Shown: positions 47,104 to 57,300 of the stretch, piece by piece
Position numbering within the stretch: the stretch's first letter is position 1
How the letters are laid out: each line of letters begins with the position of its first letter
Source: Pseudomonas grimontii
Lineage (GTDB): Bacteria > Pseudomonadota > Gammaproteobacteria > Pseudomonadales > Pseudomonadaceae
Length of the DNA stretch: 64,000 nucleotides
NCBI RefSeq assembly: GCF_007858185.1
Contig: NZ_VFES01000002.1
Span: forward strand, 186,001-250,000
Direction of reading: 5' to 3'
Notes under the pieces: model-generated
What the model was told of the DNA's origin: nothing
The model's input: the letters and a program-made list of their open reading frames with translations, nothing else
Database searches by the model: none
Translations under genes and position numbers: made by a program

Positions 47104-47760
47104 ATGGGAAAGGGATTTTTCAGGCGAAAAGTCGACACCGTCCTTGGCGTCGACATCAATGAGGCAGGAATCAAGCTGGTAGAGCTGCGCCGTTCAGCCA
47201 ACTGTTACACCGTGCAAGGCTACGCCACGCAGGCGCTGCCGGCGCGAGCGGTAGTCGACGGAGTCTGGCTGGACCTGGAAGGCATAGGCCATGCGTTGTA
47301 CATGGCACTGAGCCGACTGCGTACGTCGGCCAGGCAGGCGGCAATTGCCGTGGCGGGTCCTTCGGTTATTACACGGGTCATTGAAATGCAGGCGGGGCTC
47401 AGCGACGACGAAATGGCCCGGAGGATCCAGATGGAGGCAGATCAATACATTCCTTACCCGCTGGACGAGGTGGCGCTGGACTTTCAGGTTCAGGGGCCGT
47501 CGGCGCAGGATCCTGCGCGGGTCGAGGTAGTGTTGGCGGCGTGCCTCAAGGAGCACGTCGAGGTTCGTGAAGCCGTTTTGGCCCTGGCGGGGCTGGTGCC
47601 CAGAGTGGTGGATGTCGAAGGGTTTGCATTGGCGCGCGCTTGCCGTCAGGATTTCGCCAGCTTCACACCGGGCCATCGGGTCGATGGTGCACAGTGGATT
47701 GTGGACGCCCCTGGGATGGGAGTCGCTTGCGGGTTGGCCCTGAGGAGTTTCGCTGGATGA
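47104..47760 (+). CDS. pilM: PilM-like protein, internally deleted
   Basis: A 218-residue protein beginning MGKGFFRRKVDTVLGVDINEA, with a GGGGAG site before the ATG. Residues 1-186 align with PilM (VLGVDINEAGIKLVEL, VAGPSVITRVIEMQAGL, QMEADQYIPYPLDEVALDFQ, VVDVEGFALARA). Then only a short join leads to the family's C-terminal GVACGLALRSF. Full PilM is about 354 residues, so roughly 136 residues are missing, including the second phosphate motif and the adenosine motif of the actin-like fold. The parts that should contact PilN remain. The stop overlaps the pilN start, so translation is coupled and the frame is intact, which argues against a decaying pseudogene. Confidence 0.85.
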   Translation: MGKGFFRRKVDTVLGVDINEAGIKLVELRRSANCYTVQGYATQALPARAVVDGVWLDLEGIGHALYMALSRLRTSARQAAIAVAGPSVITRVIEMQAGLSDDEMARRIQMEADQYIPYPLDEVALDFQVQGPSAQDPARVEVVLAACLKEHVEVREAVLALAGLVPRVVDVEGFALARACRQDFASFTPGHRVDGAQWIVDAPGMGVACGLALRSFAG

Positions 47761-48308
47761 CACGAATCAATCTTTTGCCTTGGCGCCAGGCGCTGGCTGA
47801 GCGGCGGCGTAAATATTTCCTGATAGTGCTGGTGGCGTTTGCCTGCCTGGCGCTCGCGACGCTGTGGCTGGCGGACCAGGTGATCGACCAGGCGATCGAC
47901 CGGCAGGTGACGCGAAACGATCATGTGCGTAAGGGCGTCGCTGTTCAGGACTCGCGTATCAAGACCATTGATGACCTCCAGGTGCAAAGCCAGCAGCTGG
48001 CGGAGCGTATGAAAGTCGTGCAGGACCTGCACGATAATCGCTCTGCCGGTGCGCAACTGCTGGATCAGTTGGCCCGTGCGGTGCCTGACGGTGTGCATTT
48101 GCACGAGGTAGTGGCGAAAGGCGATACGGTGAGCATCAGCGGCAGTGCCGAATCCAGCCAGGATATTGCGCAGTTGATGCGTCGCCTGGAGGCGTCCGAA
48201 GGCGCCCATGCCACTCGCCTGCAGCACGTACGAACCGAAGGCACTCACGGCAACAATGAATTCCAGTTGATGGTGCGCCAGGGAGAATCTTCCGAGGCCC
48301 AGCCATGA
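47757..48308 (+). CDS. pilN: Type IV pilus / DNA-uptake inner-membrane protein PilN
   Basis: A 183-residue bitopic protein. The N-terminal cytoplasmic MTRINLLPWRQALAERRRK carries the conserved INLLPWR motif that binds the PilM cleft; it is followed by a membrane helix (YFLIVLVAFACLALATLWLA), a coiled coil and a small periplasmic domain. Normal PilN is slightly longer. The ATG overlaps the pilM stop, and the end overlaps pilO. Confidence 0.9.
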   Translation: MTRINLLPWRQALAERRRKYFLIVLVAFACLALATLWLADQVIDQAIDRQVTRNDHVRKGVAVQDSRIKTIDDLQVQSQQLAERMKVVQDLHDNRSAGAQLLDQLARAVPDGVHLHEVVAKGDTVSISGSAESSQDIAQLMRRLEASEGAHATRLQHVRTEGTHGNNEFQLMVRQGESSEAQP

Positions 48309-49276
48309 GCCGGCCCAGGCTCGAATTTTCCGCGCTGACTCACACTGCTGCCAAATGGCCCTTACCCGGCAAGGTCTTGCTGGGCTGCGCGCTGGCCGGC
48401 GTGGTGCTGCTGGTGGGCGACCTTGTGTACCTCAGTCCCTCGCGGGAGTGGTTGCGCGAGGTCGAGGTGCAGGAAGTGAGCTTGCAGCAGCAACTCGCGG
48501 AAAAAACGCTCTTGGCTGCCGACCTTGAAGGGCGGACTCGCCAGTTCCAGCTTACGCAGGAGAAGGTTGGCGGGCTGTTGCAGCAAATGCCAGGCGAGTC
48601 CGAAATGCCCGGCTTTCTTGAAGACATCGCCAGGATGGCGCTGGCCAACGGTTTGGTGATTGAGAACGTCGCTCCGTTGGATAAGCTGTCTCGGCCGTTC
48701 TATAACGAACAGCCCGTTCACATCGGCGCCACCGGCACCTACCACGACCTGGCGATGTTTGTGAGTGCCCTGGGTGGCCTTTCGCGAATCGCTACGGTGC
48801 ATGATGTTGCCCTGCGACGTGACGGCAAACTGTTGCACCTTGATCTGCTGGCCAAGACTTATTGGCATGAGCGGCAAGGCGTCAAACGGGGCGCGGCGGT
48901 CATGCAGGGGCAGCCCTTTGTATACGGCGCCTCAGGTATTCGCGATCCGTTCCAGCCAATTGCCCTGCAAGTCGAGCGCCCGCCAGGGCGGACGGTCTCT
49001 GCACCGGATCTCGCGCGACCGCGTGAAGCCTTGGAAGGCCACCCGGTGGATCAGTTCGAAATGGTCGGCACGTTGTCCCGTGGGGCGCGGACCTTCGCCC
49101 TGCTGCGCCAAGCCTCAACCGTGTATCGCCTGGCCGTCGGCGACTATCTGGGGCCGGATCATGGTCGAGTCACCGCGATTCATGACGGCCATATCGAACT
49201 GGTGGAGTTATTTCCCGGTGAACAGGGGGCATGGTTGGAGCGCCCTCGGACCCTCGTGCTAAACGTCAACTCATAA
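48305..49276 (+). CDS. PilO-PilP fusion protein
   Basis: A single 323-residue frame with two recognisable parts. Residues 1-195 are PilO: cytoplasmic tail, membrane helix (KVLLGCALAGVVLLVGDLVYL), coiled coil, and periplasmic domain with TYHDLAMFVSALGGLSRI and LLAKTYWHER. Residues 205-323 are PilP: FVYGASGIRDPFQPI, then GHPVDQFEMVGTL, YRLAVGDYLGPDHGRVTAI and WLERPRTLVLN. The PilP signal peptide, lipobox Cys and N-terminal segment are absent; there is no stop or frameshift between the parts. An internal ATG (MQGQPFVYG) has no good ribosome site. PilP would be tethered by the PilO helix and present at equal dose. Confidence 0.88.
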   Translation: MSRPRLEFSALTHTAAKWPLPGKVLLGCALAGVVLLVGDLVYLSPSREWLREVEVQEVSLQQQLAEKTLLAADLEGRTRQFQLTQEKVGGLLQQMPGESEMPGFLEDIARMALANGLVIENVAPLDKLSRPFYNEQPVHIGATGTYHDLAMFVSALGGLSRIATVHDVALRRDGKLLHLDLLAKTYWHERQGVKRGAAVMQGQPFVYGASGIRDPFQPIALQVERPPGRTVSAPDLARPREALEGHPVDQFEMVGTLSRGARTFALLRQASTVYRLAVGDYLGPDHGRVTAIHDGHIELVELFPGEQGAWLERPRTLVLNVNS

Positions 49277-49288
49277 CGGAATCAAACA

Positions 49289-50671
49289 ATGAAAAGGACT
49301 TTCTCGTCCTTCGGTGTGGCGCTATGGATAGCGTTCACGGTACCGATGGCTGCTGCTGTGCCCAATCGTGTGGACCTGATCCAGCTACCGCCTCCCGGCA
49401 GTGCGGTTTCGGGCGCGTATAGCGGTGATAAATTGAACCTCAACTTCCAGGACATCGGTCTGCGCGCTGCCTTGCAGCAAATCGCCGACGTGGCGGGCCT
49501 CAATCTGGTGGTCGGCGATGACGTACAGGGCTCTATCACCCTGCGGCTCAAAGGCGTGCCCTGGGATCAGGCGCTGGACCTGGTGCTGCAAACCAAAGGC
49601 TTGGATAAGCGGATAAAGGCTGGCGTCTTGCTGGTGGCGCCTGCCGAGGAGTTGGCCGCTCGCGAACTGCTGACGCTGGAATCACGCAAGCAGATGGCCG
49701 ACCTGGCGCCGCTGCGCCGTGAGCTACTGCAGGTCAACTACGCCAAGGCGGCAGACCTGGCAAAGCTGTTTCAGTCGGTGAGTGGCTTTGAAGGCACGAC
49801 CGATGAGCGCGGTTCAGTGGCAGTGGATGACCGCACCAATAACATCATTGCCTACCAGACCGGCGAGCGCCTGGAAGAGTTGCGGCGGATCGTGGCGCAA
49901 CTGGATGTGCCGGTGCGCCAAGTGATGATCGAAGCGCGGATTGTCGAGGCCAACGTCGACTACGACAAAAGCCTGGGCGCGCGCTGGGGTGGGCAGCTCA
50001 ATCGAGGGAATTGGGCCGCCGGTGGTATCCAGAAGCCTTTGCCGGACGGTACTCAGGCGCCGGAAAACTTGCCCAGCTCGCCATTTGTCGACCTGGGTTC
50101 GCTCACGGGTACGTCAGGCCTGGGCATCGCCTTCATCACCGATAATCTCCTGTTGGACCTTGAACTGACCGCCATGGAGAAAACCGGCAATGGTGAAATC
50201 GTCTCGCAGCCCAAGGTGGTCACTTCCGACAAGGAAACCGCGCGCATTCTAAAGGGCACCGAAATTCCCTATCAGGAATCCACCTCCCAGGGGGCTACGT
50301 CGGTGTCGTTCAAGGAAGCCTCCCTGTCATTGGAGGTCACGCCGCAAATCACCCCCGATGACCATGTGATCATGGTGGTCAAGGTCACCAAGGATGAGCC
50401 CGACTACCTCAACAAACTCAACGACGTACCGCCGATCAAGAAAAACGAGGTGAATGCCAAGGTGCTGGTCAAGGATGGCGAGACCATCGTCATCGGCGGA
50501 GTTTTCTCCAATACTCAAAGCAAAGTGGTAGATAAAGTGCCATTTTTGGGCGATGTGCCGTATCTTGGCCGCCTTTTCCGGCGCGATGTGCTGGCGGAGA
50601 AAAAATCCGAGCTGCTGGTATTCCTGACTCCGCGTATTATGAATAACCAGGCGATTGCTGTGAGTCGTTGA
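49289..50671 (+). CDS. pilQ: Short PilQ/HofQ-type secretin lacking AMIN domains
   Basis: A 460-residue outer-membrane secretin; PilQ of P. aeruginosa is about 714. After the signal peptide (to PMAAA) a short linker leads directly to the N0 domain ([20 protein letters not shown]), then N1 ([20 protein letters not shown]) and the secretin barrel ([27 protein letters not shown]-like segment, [28 protein letters not shown]). The peptidoglycan-binding AMIN domains that normally precede N0 are missing. The size and build match HofQ of E. coli and ComE of Haemophilus, which act in DNA uptake. Confidence 0.9.
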   Translation: MKRTFSSFGVALWIAFTVPMAAAVPNRVDLIQLPPPGSAVSGAYSGDKLNLNFQDIGLRAALQQIADVAGLNLVVGDDVQGSITLRLKGVPWDQALDLVLQTKGLDKRIKAGVLLVAPAEELAARELLTLESRKQMADLAPLRRELLQVNYAKAADLAKLFQSVSGFEGTTDERGSVAVDDRTNNIIAYQTGERLEELRRIVAQLDVPVRQVMIEARIVEANVDYDKSLGARWGGQLNRGNWAAGGIQKPLPDGTQAPENLPSSPFVDLGSLTGTSGLGIAFITDNLLLDLELTAMEKTGNGEIVSQPKVVTSDKETARILKGTEIPYQESTSQGATSVSFKEASLSLEVTPQITPDDHVIMVVKVTKDEPDYLNKLNDVPPIKKNEVNAKVLVKDGETIVIGGVFSNTQSKVVDKVPFLGDVPYLGRLFRRDVLAEKKSELLVFLTPRIMNNQAIAVSR

Positions 50672-50675
50672 TTCT

Positions 50676-51194
50676 GTGCGAAATTTGATTCTTGTAGGAC
50701 CGATGGGGGCTGGAAAAAGCACCATCGGCCGTTTGCTGGCCAAAGAGCTGCGCCTGCCATTCAAAGATTCCGACAAGGAAATTGAATTGCGCACGGGTGC
50801 CAATATCCCATGGATCTTCGATAAGGAAGGCGAGTTGGGCTTTCGTGACCGCGAGCAGGCGATGATCGCCGAGCTGTGCGGCTGCGATGGCGTGGTATTG
50901 GCAACCGGCGGCGGCGCCGTGATGCGCGATGAGAATCGTCGGGCGCTGCATGCCGGTGGTCGGGTAGTCTATCTGCATGCGTCGGTCGAGCAGCAGGTGG
51001 GTCGTACCGCCCGCGATCGCAATCGTCCTTTGTTGCGTACGGCCAACCCGGAAAAAACCTTGCGGGACTTGCTCACGCTGCGCGACCCGCTGTATCGGGA
51101 AATCGCCGATTTGGTGGTGGAAACCGATGAGCGGCCGCCTCGGATGGTGGTTCTCGACATTCTTGAGCGCCTGCAACGGCTGCCACCCCGTTAA
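50676..51194 (+). CDS. aroK: Shikimate kinase
   Basis: A 172-residue kinase phosphorylating shikimate at O-3 with ATP. GTG start at 50676, 4 bases after the pilQ stop. Walker A is [15 protein letters not shown]; shikimate contacts lie in FKDSDKEIE (Asp), FRDREQ (Arg) and ATGGGAVM (Gly triplet). An Arg-rich lid RNRPLL follows. The pilQ-aroK-aroB linkage is widely conserved. Confidence 0.96.
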   Translation: MRNLILVGPMGAGKSTIGRLLAKELRLPFKDSDKEIELRTGANIPWIFDKEGELGFRDREQAMIAELCGCDGVVLATGGGAVMRDENRRALHAGGRVVYLHASVEQQVGRTARDRNRPLLRTANPEKTLRDLLTLRDPLYREIADLVVETDERPPRMVVLDILERLQRLPPR

Positions 51195-51319
51195 AGCCAG
51201 GCCCGAAATGCGCTATTCTCGGCGGCGCGCTATCACCCTGCGGGGTGTGGCGTAGAGCCATCAGGCAACGTCAGATCTCGACGTTACCGGTCGTCAATAC
51301 ATCTTCAACGCGGGGACAC

Positions 51320-52420
51320 ATGCAGACACTTAAGGTCGATCTAGGCGAGCGCAGCTACCCGATCCATATTGGCGAAGGTCTGTTGGACCAGCCCGAATTG
51401 CTGGCCCCGCACATTGCCGGGCGGCAAGTGGCGATCATCTCCAACGAGACGGTCGCGCCGCTGTATCTTGAGCGTCTGAGCCGCAGCCTGGCGGCATACT
51501 CAGTGATTTCCGTGATTCTGCCCGATGGCGAAGCCCACAAGAACTGGGAAACCCTGCAACTGATCTTTGATGGCCTGCTGACCGCACGCCATGACCGCCG
51601 AACCACCGTGATTGCCCTGGGCGGCGGTGTGATCGGCGACATGGCCGGCTTTGCAGCGGCCTGCTACCAGCGCGGCGTGGACTTTATCCAGGTGCCGACC
51701 ACCCTGCTGTCCCAGGTCGATTCATCGGTGGGTGGCAAGACCGGTATCAACCACCCGCTGGGCAAAAATATGGTCGGCGCGTTCTACCAGCCCCAGGCCG
51801 TGCTGATCGACACCGCCACCCTCAACACCTTGCCGCCGCGCGAACTGTCGGCGGGCCTGGCGGAAGTCATCAAGTACGGGTTGATCTGCGACGAACCCTT
51901 CCTCACCTGGCTGGAAGAACATGTGGACGCCCTGCGCGGCCTCGACCAGGTGGCGCTCACCGAAGCGATTTCCCGCTCCTGCGCCGCCAAGGCGTTGGTC
52001 GTGAATGCCGACGAACGGGAGTCCGGTGTGCGGGCCACCCTGAACCTCGGCCACACCTTCGGCCATGCGATCGAAACGCACATGGGCTATGGTGTGTGGT
52101 TGCATGGAGAGGCCGTAGCGGCTGGCACAGTAATGGCACTGGAGATGTCGCAACGCCTGGGCTGGATCAGCACCCAGGAGCGTGATCGCGGTATCCGCCT
52201 GTTCCAGCGTGCCGGTTTGCCGGTTATTCCGCCTGAAGAGATGACCGAGGCGGACTTCCTCGAACATATGGCGATAGACAAGAAAGTGATCGACGGTCGA
52301 CTGCGACTGGTGCTGTTGCGCCATATGGGCGAAGCGGTAGTGACCGACGATTATCCGAAAGAGATTTTACAGGCCACGCTGGGAGCGGATTACCGCGCCC
52401 TGGCTCAGCTGAAAGGTTAA
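51320..52420 (+). CDS. aroB: 3-dehydroquinate synthase
   Basis: A 366-residue NAD- and metal-dependent enzyme of the shikimate route. I chose the ATG at 51320 ([20 protein letters not shown]) with CGGGGA before it; the upstream codons are not family-like. Motifs are [39 protein letters not shown] and the metal His residues in [11 protein letters not shown] and LHGEAVAAG. It lies between aroK and the DamX-like gene. Confidence 0.96.
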   Translation: MQTLKVDLGERSYPIHIGEGLLDQPELLAPHIAGRQVAIISNETVAPLYLERLSRSLAAYSVISVILPDGEAHKNWETLQLIFDGLLTARHDRRTTVIALGGGVIGDMAGFAAACYQRGVDFIQVPTTLLSQVDSSVGGKTGINHPLGKNMVGAFYQPQAVLIDTATLNTLPPRELSAGLAEVIKYGLICDEPFLTWLEEHVDALRGLDQVALTEAISRSCAAKALVVNADERESGVRATLNLGHTFGHAIETHMGYGVWLHGEAVAAGTVMALEMSQRLGWISTQERDRGIRLFQRAGLPVIPPEEMTEADFLEHMAIDKKVIDGRLRLVLLRHMGEAVVTDDYPKEILQATLGADYRALAQLKG

Positions 52421-52430
52421 TAAGATCCCG

Positions 52431-53975
52431 ATGACTAGTTTGCATGCCGACGAGGCGTTCCTCGGCCATTACCAGTTAAGCCACGACCCTTTTGCTCCAC
52501 GGGTGCCTGGTTTCAAATTTTTCCCGGCCCAGCGCAAGCCGGTGCTCGGGCAACTGCACCATCTCGCGCGCTACAGCCAACTGCTGCTGGTAGTCACTGG
52601 CCCGCTGGGCAGCGGCAAGACCCTGCTGCGCCAGGCCCTGGTGGCCAGCACCAACAAACAGTCCGTACAGAGCGTGGTGGTGTCTGCCCGTGGTGCCGGT
52701 GATGCGGCGGGCGTGCTGCGCCAGGTGGCCCAGGCCCTGGATGTGTCCACCGCTGAACCGAGCGCAATTCTCAAGCAGATCGTGCAACTGGGCCTGACCG
52801 GCCAGGAAGTCTACTTGCTGGTGGATGACGCCGAGCAGCTCGACGAATCGGCCCTGGAAGCGCTGTTGGCGCTGGCGGCGGGTACGCCGGAAGGCCGCCC
52901 CCATGTGTTCCTGTTCGGTGAATCGTCGTTGATCGCCGATCTGGAGCAGATCAGCGGTGATCAGGAGCTGTTCCACGTCATCGAACTGCAGCCGTATGAA
53001 GAGGAAGAAACCCGCGAATACCTGGCTCAACGCCTCGAAGGTGCCGGGGCCGGTATCGAACTTTTCTCCGCTGCGCAGATCTCTGATATTCACGAAAGCT
53101 CCGACGGCTGGCCTGGCACCATCAACCAGGTTGCCCGCGATGCCATGATCGAAGCCATGATTGCCAGCCGCTCTGCGGTCAAGCGTCCAAAGATGGGGTT
53201 CACTATGCCTAAGAAGCACGTATTGGCAATTTCCGCCGTTGTCGTGGTTGCTGTTGCCGCCGCCTGGTTGATTCCGGGTCGCAGCAAGGCACCGACCACC
53301 GCCGGTGCGCCAACCGAACAGGCGCAGTTGCCACTGGGTAAGCCCACGCCGAATGTTGAGTTCGCCAATTCTGGCCAGCCGACCAACCTGCCGATGGTCG
53401 GCCAACCGGTGATGCGTGGCCCGCTCGCCGAAGAAGCCGGTGGTATCTCCGAAGGCGACGACGGCGTGCCGGTGGAAGGCTCCAGCGCCACACCGCCGAC
53501 CGTGACCACTACTGCGCCACCTGCGGGCGTCCCCGCGGGTACGCCAGCGACCCCTGTTGCGCCAGTCGCCAAGCCGACCCCGGCGCCGACCGTCGCGACT
53601 GCCAAGCCTGCGGCGCCAGTGGCGAAGCCGGCTCCAGCGCCAGCCGCCAAGCCGGCTGAAAAACCGGCGGCCACTGTCGCCAAGGCCGGCAGCAGCTGGT
53701 ACAGCAGCCAGCCTACCGGCAACTTCGTGGTGCAGATCCTCGGCACCAGCTCCGAAGCCAACGCCCAGGCGTTCGTGAAAGAGCAGGGCGGCGAGTACCG
53801 TTATTTCAAGAAAGTGCTCAACGGCAAGCCTCTCTACGTAATCACGTACGGCAGTTTCCCAAGCCGTGCCGCAGCTGATTCCGCCATCAAGGCCTTGCCA
53901 GCGAAGGTTCAGGCTGGTAAACCTTGGCCTCGCACTGTCGCCAGCGTTCAACAAGAACTGGCAGCAACTCGCTGA
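52431..53975 (+). CDS. DamX-like protein: AAA ATPase domain plus SPOR domain
   Basis: A 514-residue inner-membrane protein: an N-terminal cytoplasmic AAA domain (about residues 20-240) with Walker A GPLGSGKTLLRQAL and a Walker-B-like VYLLVDDAEQLDE, a membrane helix (HVLAISAVVVVAVAAAWLIPG near 265), a long Pro/Ala/Thr-rich periplasmic linker, and a C-terminal SPOR domain (FVVQILGTSSEANAQAFVKE). SPOR should target it to the septum. The ATPase-fused form is usual in pseudomonads at the damX position; E. coli DamX lacks the ATPase. Starts 10 bases after aroB. Confidence 0.85.
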   Translation: MTSLHADEAFLGHYQLSHDPFAPRVPGFKFFPAQRKPVLGQLHHLARYSQLLLVVTGPLGSGKTLLRQALVASTNKQSVQSVVVSARGAGDAAGVLRQVAQALDVSTAEPSAILKQIVQLGLTGQEVYLLVDDAEQLDESALEALLALAAGTPEGRPHVFLFGESSLIADLEQISGDQELFHVIELQPYEEEETREYLAQRLEGAGAGIELFSAAQISDIHESSDGWPGTINQVARDAMIEAMIASRSAVKRPKMGFTMPKKHVLAISAVVVVAVAAAWLIPGRSKAPTTAGAPTEQAQLPLGKPTPNVEFANSGQPTNLPMVGQPVMRGPLAEEAGGISEGDDGVPVEGSSATPPTVTTTAPPAGVPAGTPATPVAPVAKPTPAPTVATAKPAAPVAKPAPAPAAKPAEKPAATVAKAGSSWYSSQPTGNFVVQILGTSSEANAQAFVKEQGGEYRYFKKVLNGKPLYVITYGSFPSRAAADSAIKALPAKVQAGKPWPRTVASVQQELAATR

Positions 53976-53981
53976 AGATCC

Positions 53982-54002
53982 GGCGGCCTTACCCAGGCCG
54001 CC
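53982..54002 (+). terminator. GC hairpin after the DamX-like gene
   Basis: GGCGGCCT / AGGCCGCC with a 5-base loop, six bases after the stop. No T-run follows, so it is a weak or Rho-assisted end. Confidence 0.5.
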
Positions 54003-54186
54003 CTCCCGGCACCTCAAAGAAGATCGCAAGGCGTGCAGCCCCTCCAGGCCGCGCGCTTTGTGGTGTCTGCGTCATAGTAGCTTTTGAGTCGTAGCGGTCA
54101 GAATTAAAAAAGTTTTGACTAGCACAGCATATCGCTTTAAACCTTTCATAAATGCGACATAGATTTGCGACATTTCGTCGCTAAAT

Positions 54187-54215
54187 TTGTGAGCGTCTGT
54201 GTCGGTGTGTACAAT
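54187..54215 (+). promoter_or_regulatory. Sigma-70 promoter of gltBD
   Basis: TTGTGA, 17 bases, TACAAT, in the 351-base gap between the damX-like gene and gltB. The optimal spacer and near-consensus -10 make it the best promoter there. A weaker TTGACT (54115-54120) lies upstream in an AT-rich stretch. The leader would be about 105 bases. Confidence 0.65.
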
Positions 54216-54326
54216 GACCTCCCTTTTGCCCCCGCTAAGTCGGCGTACGTTCGGCGTGGAAGGTAACCGGTTGAATTGAAAAGAAATTTGCCTCGATATA
54301 AGAGGCAGCCTGGTGAGAAAGTGTCT

Positions 54327-57300
54327 ATGAAAGCAGGTCTGTACCAACCCGATGAATTCAAGGATAACTGCGGTTTCGGCCTGATAGCCCATATGCAGGG
54401 CGAGCCCAGTCATACCCTTTTGCAAACGGCCATCGAGGCCCTGACCTGCATGACCCACCGCGGTGGGATCAACGCCGACGGCAAGACCGGTGACGGCTGC
54501 GGCTTGCTGATTCAAAAGCCCGACCTGTTCCTGCGCGCGGTCGCCAAAGAGCATTTTGCTGTCGACCTGCCCAAGCAGTACGCCGTGGGCATGGTGTTTT
54601 TCAACCAGGACCCGGTCAAAGCCGAAGCCGCTCGCGAGAACATGAACCGCGAGATCGTTGCTGCCGGCCTGCAACTTGTCGGCTGGCGCAAAGTGCCGAT
54701 CGACACCAGTGTGCTCGGCCGCCTGGCTCTGGAGCGCCTGCCGCAGATCGAACAAGTGTTCATCGCAGGTGACGGCCTGAGCGACCAGGACATGGCGATC
54801 AAGCTGTTCACCTCCCGTCGTCGCTCGTCCGTGTCCAACGCGGCGGATGTCGACCACTACATCTGCAGCTTTTCCCACAAGACCATCATTTATAAAGGCC
54901 TGATGATGCCGGCGGACTTGACCGCCTTCTATCCAGACCTGAGCGATGAGCGCCTGCAAACCGCCATTTGCGTGTTCCACCAGCGCTTCTCCACCAACAC
55001 CCTGCCGAAATGGCCGTTGGCCCAGCCATTCCGCTTCCTCGCCCACAACGGCGAGATCAACACCATCACCGGCAACCGCAACTGGGCCGTGGCCCGTCGC
55101 ACCAAGTTCGCCAACGATTTGATGGACCTCGAAGAGCTCGGCCCGCTGGTCAACCGCGTGGGTTCCGACTCCTCCAGCATGGACAACATGCTCGAACTGA
55201 TGGTCACCGGCGGCATCGACCTGTTCCGGGGCGTGCGCATGATCATTCCGCCTGCGTGGCAGAACGTCGAGACCATGGACCCCGATCTGCGGGCGTTCTA
55301 TGAGTACAACTCGATGCACATGGAGCCGTGGGACGGCCCGGCCGGCGTGGTCATGACCGACGGTCGCTACGCGGTGTGCCTGCTCGACCGTAACGGTCTG
55401 CGCCCGGCACGTTGGGTCACGACCACCAACGGTTTCATCACCCTCGCGTCGGAAATCGGCGTGTGGGACTACAAGCCTGAAGACGTTATCGCCAAAGGCC
55501 GTGTAGGCCCTGGCCAGATCCTCGCCGTGGACACCGAAACCGGGCAGATCCTCGACACCGATGCGATCGACAACCGCTTGAAGTCCCGTCACCCGTACAA
55601 GCAATGGCTGCGCAAGAACGCCCTGCGCATCCAGGCGACCATGGAAGACAACGACCACGGTTCGGCGTTCTACGACATCGACCAGCTCAAGCAGTACATG
55701 AAGATGTACCAGGTCACGTTCGAAGAGCGCGACCAGGTGCTGCGCCCGCTCGGCGAGCAAGGTTACGAGGCCGTCGGCTCCATGGGCGATGACACGCCGA
55801 TGGCCGTGCTGTCCCAGCGCGTGCGCACGCCGTACGACTATTTCCGCCAGCAGTTCGCCCAGGTGACCAACCCACCGATCGACCCGCTGCGCGAAGCCAT
55901 CGTGATGTCCCTGGAAGTCTGCCTCGGTGCCGAGCGCAACATCTTCCAGGAGTCGCCAGAGCACGCCTCCCGGGTGATCCTCAGCTCGCCGGTCGTGTCC
56001 CCGGCCAAGTGGCGCTCGCTGATGACCCTGGAACGCCCAGGTTTCGACCGCCAGATCATCGACCTGAACTACGACGAGAGCCTCGGCCTTGAAGCCGCCG
56101 TGCGTAACGTCGCCGACCAGGCCGAAGAAGCTGTGCGCGCCGGTCGTACCCAGATCGTGCTGACCGACCGTCATATCGCTCCAGGCAAGTTGCCGATCCA
56201 CGCTTCGCTGGCGACCGGCGCGGTGCACCACCGCCTGACCGAAAAAGGCCTGCGCTGCGATTCCAACATCCTTGTCGAAACCGCCACCGCCCGCGACCCG
56301 CATCACTTTGCGGTGCTGATCGGCTTCGGCGCCTCGGCGGTGTACCCGTTCCTCGCTTATGAAGTGCTGGGTGACCTGATCCGTACCGGTGAAGTACTGG
56401 GCGACCTCTACGAGGTGTTCAAGAACTACCGCAAGGGCATCACCAAAGGCCTGCTGAAGATCCTGTCGAAGATGGGCATCTCCACCGTCACCTCCTACCG
56501 TGGTGCGCAGCTGTTCGAAGCCATCGGCTTGTCGGAAGAGGTCTGCGACCTGAGCTTCCGTGGCGTGCCGAGCCGCATCAAGGGTGCGCGTTTCGTCGAC
56601 ATCGAGGCCGAACAGAAAGCCCTGGCCGCCGAAGCCTGGAGCGCGCGCAAGCCGATCCAGCAAGGTGGCCTGCTCAAGTTCGTGCACGGTGGCGAATATC
56701 ACGCCTACAACCCGGACGTGGTCAGCACCCTGCAAGCCGCCGTGCAGCAGGGCGACTACGCCAAGTTCAAGGAATACACCGCGCTGGTGGATAACCGCCC
56801 GGTGTCGATGATCCGTGACCTGTTCAAGGTGAAGACCCTGGACACGCCGCTGGCCATCAGCGAAATCGAACCGCTGGAATCGATCCTCAAGCGCTTCGAC
56901 TCTGCCGGTATTTCCCTGGGCGCCTTGTCGCCTGAGGCCCACGAAGCCCTGGCCGAAGCCATGAACCGCCTGGGTGCGCGTTCCAACTCCGGTGAAGGCG
57001 GTGAAGACCCGGCGCGCTACGGCACGATCAAGAGCTCGAAAATCAAGCAGGTTGCGACTGGCCGTTTCGGCGTGACCCCGGAATACCTGGTCAACGCCGA
57101 AGTGCTGCAGATCAAGGTTGCCCAGGGCGCCAAGCCCGGTGAGGGCGGCCAGCTGCCGGGCGGCAAGGTCAACGGCCTGATCGCCAAGCTGCGTTATGCA
57201 GTGCCGGGCGTGACCCTGATCTCGCCACCGCCGCACCACGACATCTACTCGATTGAAGATTTGTCGCAGCTGATTTTCGACCTGAAACAAGTCAACCCGC

